64,000 bases of DNA from Candidatus Streptomyces philanthi (GTDB lineage: Bacteria > Actinomycetota > Actinomycetes > Streptomycetales > Streptomycetaceae), in contig CP073042.1 of assembly GCA_018114805.1 (NCBI GenBank), positions 2,232,001-2,296,000 of the forward strand, read 5' to 3'. Shown here one piece after another: positions 58,692 through 64,000 of the stretch. The notes under the pieces are model-generated. The model was not told the DNA's origin, searched no databases, and was given only the letters and a program-made list of their open reading frames with translations. The translations under genes and the position numbers were made by a program. Position 1 is the stretch's first letter. Every line of letters begins with the position of its first letter.

Positions 58692-59522
58692 ATGAAACTC
58701 CACGGCTTGCTCAGGGAGAGCACCGGAGCCACGGCACGCACACTGCCGGGGCGACAGCTCAGACGGATGCGCGAGAACGCGGGTCTCTCCCTCCGCGCGC
58801 TGGCGGAGAAGCTGCACTATCCGCACTGGTACATCAGCCGCGTCGAGCGCCATGAACAACTGCCGTCCGATGCGCTGGCGAACGCGTTGGACGGCCATTT
58901 CTCGACGGGCGGGCTATTCGACAACCTGCTCGCCGTCGCCCAAGACTCCCTGGTATCGAAGCAGAGCCGCGACTGCTTTCCGCTGGAAGCCAAGAGCATG
59001 CGCATTCAGGTCTTCTCCAGCAGCCTGGTACCTGGCCTGTTGCAGACCAGGGACTACGCTAGAGCGGCGTTCTCACTCGGACTCGCGAGAACGGACTTAC
59101 CAGCTCTGGAAGAAATCCTGGAATTCCGCATGCGGAGGCAGGACCGACTCGAAAGCGCCGACCCGCCACAGTATTGGGCGATCATCGATGAGGCGGCCTT
59201 GAGGGGACTGACCGCCGATCGCCACATCATGGCTGACCAGCTACAGCACCTGCTCGACGTCGCGGCGAGGCCCCATGTGAAAATCCAGATCCTGCCCTTC
59301 ACCGAGCCTTTCCATCCGCTGATGGGCGGCAGCCTCACCCTGCTGACGCTGGAGAACGGAACGACGACGGCCCTGTTGGAGAGCTACGGCGCTGGCGAGG
59401 TGATCTCGGCCCCACGACAGGTCGTTGACCATGTGCACAGATTCGACGTGGTCCGCGCGCAGGCCCTGACGCCGGCGGACTCGCTCGAGCTGATGCGCCG
59501 GTACGTCAGGGAGTACGCCTGA
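58692..59522 (+). CDS. Scr1-family XRE regulator (HTH plus DUF5753)
   Basis: 276 residues from ATG 58692, behind AGGAAGG. N-terminal XRE helix-turn-helix: LPGRQLRRMRENAGLSLRAL, AEKLHYPHWYISRVERHEQL. The remainder is the DUF5753 domain of Streptomyces Scr1-type regulators: SMRIQVFSSSLVPGLLQTRD, YARAAFSLGLARTD, RMRRQDRLESADPPQYWAII, DEAALRG and LQILPFTEPFHPLMGGSLTL-like C-terminal core (KIQILPFTEPFHPLMGG). Such genes are often paired with a small DUF397 protein; none is adjacent here, and instead a divergent pair of unknown small genes lies to the left. Lower GC than neighbours. Intact. Confidence 0.9.
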   Translation: MKLHGLLRESTGATARTLPGRQLRRMRENAGLSLRALAEKLHYPHWYISRVERHEQLPSDALANALDGHFSTGGLFDNLLAVAQDSLVSKQSRDCFPLEAKSMRIQVFSSSLVPGLLQTRDYARAAFSLGLARTDLPALEEILEFRMRRQDRLESADPPQYWAIIDEAALRGLTADRHIMADQLQHLLDVAARPHVKIQILPFTEPFHPLMGGSLTLLTLENGTTTALLESYGAGEVISAPRQVVDHVHRFDVVRAQALTPADSLELMRRYVREYA

Positions 59523-59566
59523 GAACCTCCGGGCCGAGAAGTCACCCCCGCCCCGCCGCCAGACGC

Positions 59567-60333
59567 CTACTCCCCCGACAAAGCCCGCCGCAAGGCGACA
59601 TTGCTGACCAGCAACCCGCCGTCGACCGGCAACGTCACCCCGGTGATCCACGCCGCGTCGCTGGAGGCGAGGAACGTGATCGCCGCCGCGATGTCCGCCG
59701 GCTCGCCCACGCGGCCCAGCGGGTACTCCACGCTCGCCCGCCGCAGCGACTCGTCACGGCCCTCCCACACCGGCGTACGCACCGTGCCGGGCGCGACGAG
59801 GTTGACCCGTACGCCGCGCGGCGCCGCGTGGCCGGCCAGCGTGCGGGGCAGGCTGGCCAAACCCGGCCTTGGCGGCGCTGTAGGCGTGGTTGCCGAAGTC
59901 CTCTTCGCCGTTGACCGATCCGACGCTGACGATCGCGCCCCGGCCGCCCGTCTTGGCCAGCTCCGGGAGCGCGGCACGCGCGCACCGGAAGGCGCCGGTC
60001 AGCGTGATGTCGAGGTCCCGTTCCCACTCCTCGTCGGTCGGTGTCCGGGTTGCACGACAGGGCGTTGTTGACCAGCACGTCGAGCGCGCCGAACCGTTCG
60101 ACGGCCTGCCGCACCGCGGCCTCCACGGCCGCCCGGTCGCCCACGTCACACGCTAGGCCGTGGGCCGCTCCGCCCGCCGCCCAGATCTCCTCGGCGACCT
60201 CCTCCGCGCGCGCCCCGTCGAGGTCGGTGACGAGCACGCTCGCGCCCTCGTCGGCGAACCTGCGGGCCGTCGTCGCGCCGATGCCACGGCCCGCGCCGGT
60301 GATCAGTACGCCGTACCCCTCGAACCACCGCAT
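59567..60333 (-). pseudogene. Short-chain dehydrogenase/reductase, two frameshifts
   Basis: ATG 60333 (MRWFEGYGVLITGAGRGIGA) has the NAD(P) motif TGAGRGIG. The fold continues VNNALSCNPDTDR, and the frame changes near 60040. The next section reads EWERDLDITLTGAFRCARAA, SVGSVNGEEDFG and YSAAKAG (catalytic Tyr/Lys). A second change near 59860 leads to SLPRTLAGHAAPRGVRVNLV, APGTVRTPVWEG and the normal end TGVTLPVDGGLLVSNVALRR. The catalytic core is thus fully readable across three frames. Substrate unknown. Ordinary SDR length of about 255 residues if repaired. Confidence 0.8.
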
Positions 60334-60440
60334 CAGGTGCCGCCCTTCCGCCGTTGATCACCTGGTCCCGGCAGGGTAAGCGGCGGATCGCGTCCGGCGT
60401 AAGGGATGGCGTGGAGGACGGCCCGTACGTGCCGGGCCGG

Positions 60441-61736
60441 TCAGGCCAGGCTGCGGTGGACCGCGCGGGCCAGCGCCTGCGCGCGCGGGTCGGCCGTCAC
60501 GTTCTTCTGCATGCCGTTGGTGACGTAGCCGAACGCGACGCCCGACTCCGGGTCGGCGAAGGCCAGCGAACCGCCCCGGCCCGGGTGGCCGAACGAGCCG
60601 GGCGCCAGCAGCGGCGCCGCCGAGCCGTGCAGCATGTAACCGAGCCCAAAGCGCGTGTGGACCACCAACACCTCGTCCGGGCCCGCCGACTCCTCGGTAC
60701 GCGCCAGGGTCAGCGTCGCCGGCGCGAACAGCCGCCGGGCGCCGGGCAGTGTCTCCGCTCCCCCGGCGGGCGCCGCCTCCACCCCGCCGGGCACCGTGCC
60801 GTGGCCCGGGTCAGGAGCGACGTCGCCGATGAGGGCGGCGTAGAAGCGGGCCAGGGCGCGGGCGGTGGCCACGGCGCCGGAGGCGGGGAGTTCGGCGGCG
60901 CGGTAGGCCGGGTCGTTCTCGTCGGGCAGCGGATCGATCACACCGAAGGCCCGCCGGGTCAGGGACGCCGGGTCACGGTACGTGTCGGCCACGGTCTGCT
61001 TCGCCCGCACCCGCAGCCCCCGCGAGGCCGGCGGTTGGGGTGCTTCGATCGCGGCGATGCGGCCCACCCGGTACCGTTCGGCGTCCGGGAGTCCGATCCA
61101 CAGGTCGAGCCCGAGCGGGCAGGCTATCTCCTCGGCCACCCAGGTGCCGAGGGTGCGGGCGGTGACGCGGCGCACCAACTCGCCGACGAGCCAGCCGTAG
61201 GTGTGCGAGTGGTACCCGTGTGCCGTGCCCGGCGCCCACTGCGGCGCCTGCGCGGCCAACGCGCGCGGCCCGCTGACCCCGTCCAGCGCCTCGGCCGGGC
61301 TGAGCGGCGTGTCCAGGACGGGCAGCCCGGCCCGGTGCGAGAGCAGGTGCCGTACGAGGACGCGCTCCTTGCCGTTCGCTTTGAACTCCGGCCAGTACGT
61401 GCCCACCGGGGCGTCCAGGTCCACCAGCCCGCGCTGGTGCAGCAACAGCGGAACCGCCGCGGCCACGCCCTTGGTTGCCGAGCGGACGACCTGCGCCGTC
61501 CCGGCCTCCCAGGGCGCCGCGTGCTCCGGCTCGGCCGGGCCACCGGGGCCCGCGGCCTTCCGCGCGGTGGTCGGGGCGTCGGCGTCACGGGCGCCGCCCC
61601 ACAGGTCCACGACCTTTGTGCCGTCCCGGTAGACGGTCACCGCGGCCCCCCGCTCGCCGCGCTGCGCGAAGTTGGCCGCGAACGCGTCCCGGACCGGTTC
61701 GAAACCGGGCGCCACCGTGCCCTGAACGTCCACCAC
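60441..61736 (-). CDS. Beta-lactamase-fold serine hydrolase (class C/EstB-like esterase)
   Basis: 431 residues from GTG 61736. The active-site SxxK is in VVRSATKGVAAAVPLLLHQR, and the Tyr motif in GYHSHTYGWLVGELVRRVTA. Other family segments are GAAVTVYRDGTKVVDLWGG at the N-terminus, LLSHRAGLPVLDTPL, FGLGYMLHGSAAPLLAPGSF and GHPGRGGSLAFADPESGVAF near the C-terminus (the HxG in place of KTG). No signal peptide, so it acts inside the cell. Members include esterases and lactonases. About 80 residues of Pro/Gly/Ala-rich sequence interrupt the region before FGLGYM. Intact, unlike the neighbouring SDR. Confidence 0.88.
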   Translation of the reverse strand: MVDVQGTVAPGFEPVRDAFAANFAQRGERGAAVTVYRDGTKVVDLWGGARDADAPTTARKAAGPGGPAEPEHAAPWEAGTAQVVRSATKGVAAAVPLLLHQRGLVDLDAPVGTYWPEFKANGKERVLVRHLLSHRAGLPVLDTPLSPAEALDGVSGPRALAAQAPQWAPGTAHGYHSHTYGWLVGELVRRVTARTLGTWVAEEIACPLGLDLWIGLPDAERYRVGRIAAIEAPQPPASRGLRVRAKQTVADTYRDPASLTRRAFGVIDPLPDENDPAYRAAELPASGAVATARALARFYAALIGDVAPDPGHGTVPGGVEAAPAGGAETLPGARRLFAPATLTLARTEESAGPDEVLVVHTRFGLGYMLHGSAAPLLAPGSFGHPGRGGSLAFADPESGVAFGYVTNGMQKNVTADPRAQALARAVHRSLA

Positions 61737-62222
61737 TGTTGTCTACTCCCACGTTCCGTTTCGGCGCGCTGTGCACCCTCCATGGTGCAATGCGTCCCGT
61801 GGCCGTCTTATGCCGGGTCCCGGCCGGCCCGATCACCGCCACGCCACCGCGAAGCCACCCAAAGCGGGGCGGGCCCGGCGGGGCCGACGAAGAGCGCCGG
61901 CGAAGGACGGCGACGGGCCCGGCACGCGGTCGGGAACCGGTACGCGGGGACGCGGGGGGGCGGGCGCGGAGACGCAGGGGACGCGGAGAACGCCGACGGC
62001 GACCCCCTGCCACAGGGAGCCGCCGCCGTTCTCACTGTGCGTGCCTGTCCCCGTCCCCACGGGCAGGCACTGCCCGGTCGGCGGGAGGATCGCTGCCCTC
62101 CCGCGTTCCCGGGCGTCTCGTCGGTGGTCGCTGACCACCGGGGGCCGCCGCGGCCGAGTGGATCGGCCGGCGGCGACCGGGTCGGTCCGCGCGGGCCCGG
62201 GAGGGACCGCGCGGATCCGTGC
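61737..62222. other. Gene-free region between serine hydrolase and MMPL genes
   Basis: About 490 bases with no supported gene on either strand. It must contain the promoter of the hydrolase (minus strand, near 61740-61800, which is the least GC-rich part, ACTCCCACGTTCCGTTTCGG). The terminator of the MMPL gene should also be here (GC-rich inverted segments near 62180-62220). Frames in it are compositional only. Confidence 0.5.
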
Positions 62223-64000
62223 TCACACCCGGGTCAGTCGCGCGTCCGGGTCAGAGTCCCGCTGCACCTGGGTCGGGTCACCCAGTTCCTTGTGCAGCTT
62301 CTCGCCCTCCACGTCCACGTTCGGCAGGATCTTGTTCAACCAGCCGGGCAGCCACCAGGCGCTCTTGCCGAGCAGCCCGAGCACCGCCGGGACGATGGTC
62401 ATACGGACGATGAAGGCGTCGAACAGCACCGCGATCGCGAGGCCGAAGCCGATCATCTTGACCATCTGGTCGTGCGAGCCGATGAAGCCCGCGAAGACGC
62501 TGATCATGATGACGGCTGCCGCCGACACCACGCGGGCGCCGTGCGTGAAGCCGGTGACGACGGCCTGCTCGGGCGTCTCGCCGTGGACGTACGCCTCGCG
62601 CATGCGGGTCACGAGGAAGACCTCGTAGTCCATCGCGAGACCGAAGACCACACCGATCATGAAGATCGGCATCATGCTCATCACCGGGCCGATCTGCTCG
62701 ACACCGAACAGGCCCGACAGCCAGCCCCACTGGAAAACCGCGACCACGGCGCCGAGCGCAGCGACGACGGAGAGCAGGAAGCCGAGCGCCGCCTTGAGCG
62801 GCACCAGGACGGAGCGGAAGACGATCATCAGGAGCAGGAAGGCCAGGCCCACCACGAGCGCGAGGTAGGGCACCAGCGCGTCGTTCAGCTTCGCCGACAC
62901 GTCGATGTTCATCGCCGTGGTGCCGGTGACCAGGACCTTGAACCCGGTCTCGCCCTGCCAGCCGTCCGCCTTGTCGCGGATGTTGGCAACCAGGTCCTCG
63001 GTCTCCAGACTGCTCGGCTTGGAGTCCGGGAGGACAGTGACCGTCGCGGTGTCGCCGGCCTTGTTGAACGCGGGCTCGGTGACGCTGGCGACGTCGTCCA
63101 GCTTCTTGATGCTCGCGGCGACGGTCTTGGCGGCCGCCTGCCCGTCCTTGGCCTTGGCCGCGTCCACGACCACCATGAGCGGGCCGTTGAAGCCGGCGCC
63201 GAAGCCCTCGGAGACCAGGTCGTACGCCTTGCGCTGGGTGGTGCTCGTCGGCTGCGCGCCGTCGTCCGGCAGGCCGAGCTCCAGCTTGCTGACCGGGGCC
63301 GCCGCGGCGCCGAGCGCGACCACGCCGAGGAGCAGCAAGGCCACCGGGCGGCGCAGCACGAAGCGCGCCCAGCGGGTGCCCATCTTGGGCTTCTCCGAGA
63401 CCGGCGGGATGCCGTTCTCGCTCTTCTTGCGGGCCTTGCGGCCGAAGATCCGCTTTCCGGCGAAGCCGAGCATCGCCGGGATCATGCTGATGGCGATGAG
63501 GACGGCGATGGCCACCGTGCTGGCCGCCGCGAAGCCCATCTTGCTGAGCACCGGGATGTTGACGACCGCGAGGCCGACCAGCGCGATGATGACGGTCAGA
63601 CCAGCGAAGACGACCGCGGAGCCCGCGGTGCCGACGGCGCGACCGGCCGCCTCCTCACGCTCGCGGCCCTCGCTCAACTCGGCCCGGTAGCGGGAGACGA
63701 TGAACAGCGCGTAGTCGATGCCGACCGCGAGGCCGATCATCATGGCCAGCGTCGAGGTGGTGTTGCCCAGGTTGAGCACGTTGGCTAGCGCGGTGATCAA
63801 CAGGATGCCGATGCCGACGCCGATCAGGGCGGTCAGCAGCGGAAGCCCGGCGGCCACCAGCGAGCCGAAGGTGATGATGAGGACCACCGCGGAGATGGCG
63901 ATGCCGATGATCTCGGTCGCGCCCTGCTCGGGCATGGCCTCCAGCGCGTCGCCGCCGATCTCGACGGCCGGGTTCTTGCCGCCCTTGTCGTCGTAGTCGA
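62223..64000 (-). CDS. MMPL-family transporter, 5' part outside the window
   Basis: At least 592 codons; the start lies beyond the right edge. Two membrane blocks of the RND/MMPL type are visible. The first has VVLIITFGSLVAAGLPLLTA, the GIDYALFIVSRYRAEL motif and VFAGLTVIIALVGLAVVNIP. After an extracellular domain with LGLPDDGAQPTSTTQRKAYD comes the second block: LVVGLAFLLLMIVFRSVLVP, FMIGVVFGLAMDYEVFLVTR, SAAAVIMISVFAGFIGSHDQ. The Asp-Tyr pairs (GIDYALF, AMDYEVF) are the proton-relay motifs of MMPL exporters of lipids and drugs. Ends with a charged cytoplasmic tail (RDSDPDARLTRV). No lesion in the visible part. Substrate unknown. Confidence 0.93.
   Translation of the reverse strand, partial: DYDDKGGKNPAVEIGGDALEAMPEQGATEIIGIAISAVVLIITFGSLVAAGLPLLTALIGVGIGILLITALANVLNLGNTTSTLAMMIGLAVGIDYALFIVSRYRAELSEGREREEAAGRAVGTAGSAVVFAGLTVIIALVGLAVVNIPVLSKMGFAAASTVAIAVLIAISMIPAMLGFAGKRIFGRKARKKSENGIPPVSEKPKMGTRWARFVLRRPVALLLLGVVALGAAAAPVSKLELGLPDDGAQPTSTTQRKAYDLVSEGFGAGFNGPLMVVVDAAKAKDGQAAAKTVAASIKKLDDVASVTEPAFNKAGDTATVTVLPDSKPSSLETEDLVANIRDKADGWQGETGFKVLVTGTTAMNIDVSAKLNDALVPYLALVVGLAFLLLMIVFRSVLVPLKAALGFLLSVVAALGAVVAVFQWGWLSGLFGVEQIGPVMSMMPIFMIGVVFGLAMDYEVFLVTRMREAYVHGETPEQAVVTGFTHGARVVSAAAVIMISVFAGFIGSHDQMVKMIGFGLAIAVLFDAFIVRMTIVPAVLGLLGKSAWWLPGWLNKILPNVDVEGEKLHKELGDPTQVQRDSDPDARLTRV

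Noticed and set aside
60354..63788. Open frame of over 1,100 codons on the + strand across SDR, hydrolase and MMPL genes
   Set aside because: Antisense shadow of three real genes; sequence is Arg/His/Asp-rich without any domain.

Overview
The window is 64 kb of very GC-rich DNA with Streptomyces-type gene content and order. Examples are tRNA-Gln/glmU/prs/rplY/pth, a divergent tam/tamR pair, a galT-galE-galK operon, ispE, ksgA, tatD, rsmI and a protein O-mannosyltransferase, plus many GTG starts, G-rich ribosome sites and hairpins without T-tracts. The block matches, from memory, the conserved central region of Streptomyces chromosomes (the SCO312x-SCO316x neighbourhood of S. coelicolor); I could not run an alignment.

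Layout. 1-2.9 kb holds two toxin/immunity-type loci: a broken LHH-nuclease/SUKH fusion, then a YwqJ-type deaminase next to a SUKH-3 protein. 3-15.6 kb has a sensor kinase, tRNA-Gln, glmU, prs, a broken lysR-beta-lactamase pair, a broken class B PBP, rplY, pth, a broken membrane protein and a broken sialidase. 15.7-24.4 kb has ppc, an acyl desaturase-TetR pair, a broken Uma2 gene, tam/tamR, a LuxR-type regulator and a broken acetyltransferase. 24.5-29.9 kb has galT-galE-(galK broken) and a divergent Na+/solute symporter with an internal TAG. 30-43 kb has an Asp-less response regulator, a broken PQQ-like propeller protein, an ABC-F ATPase, ispE, ksgA, tatD, rsmI and pmt. 43.2-44.6 kb is a small defence locus: a five-repeat type I-E-like CRISPR array without cas genes, then a frameshifted SRA/PD-(D/E)XK modified-DNA nuclease. 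44.7-53.9 kb has a second broken PBP, a broken APH-type kinase, an IMPase, an AurF-type diiron oxygenase with a palindromic operator, a DUF4873 protein, a graspetide RiPP cluster (tgmA-tgmB-tgmC) and a broken EamA transporter. 54-64 kb has a frameshifted fusion of a caspase-like domain (catalytic His replaced) to an extracellular peptide-binding protein, an Scr1-type XRE regulator, a broken SDR, a serine hydrolase and an MMPL transporter cut by the right edge.

The strongest overall pattern is where the damage lies. About nineteen genes carry frameshifts, in-frame stops or internal deletions. All are accessory or dispensable (sialidase, galK, symporter, beta-lactamase, PBPs, restriction nuclease, resistance kinase, transporter, SDR and others). 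The housekeeping genes glmU, prs, rplY, pth, ppc, ispE, ksgA, tatD, rsmI and pmt read through cleanly. Random base-calling error should not spare essential genes, and galK and the Uma2 gene also lack internal segments. I therefore favour real, early genome erosion in a Streptomyces lineage, as described for host-associated streptomycetes such as the beewolf symbiont 'Candidatus Streptomyces philanthi'. The species link is inference only, and some single-base indels in homopolymers may still be sequence errors.
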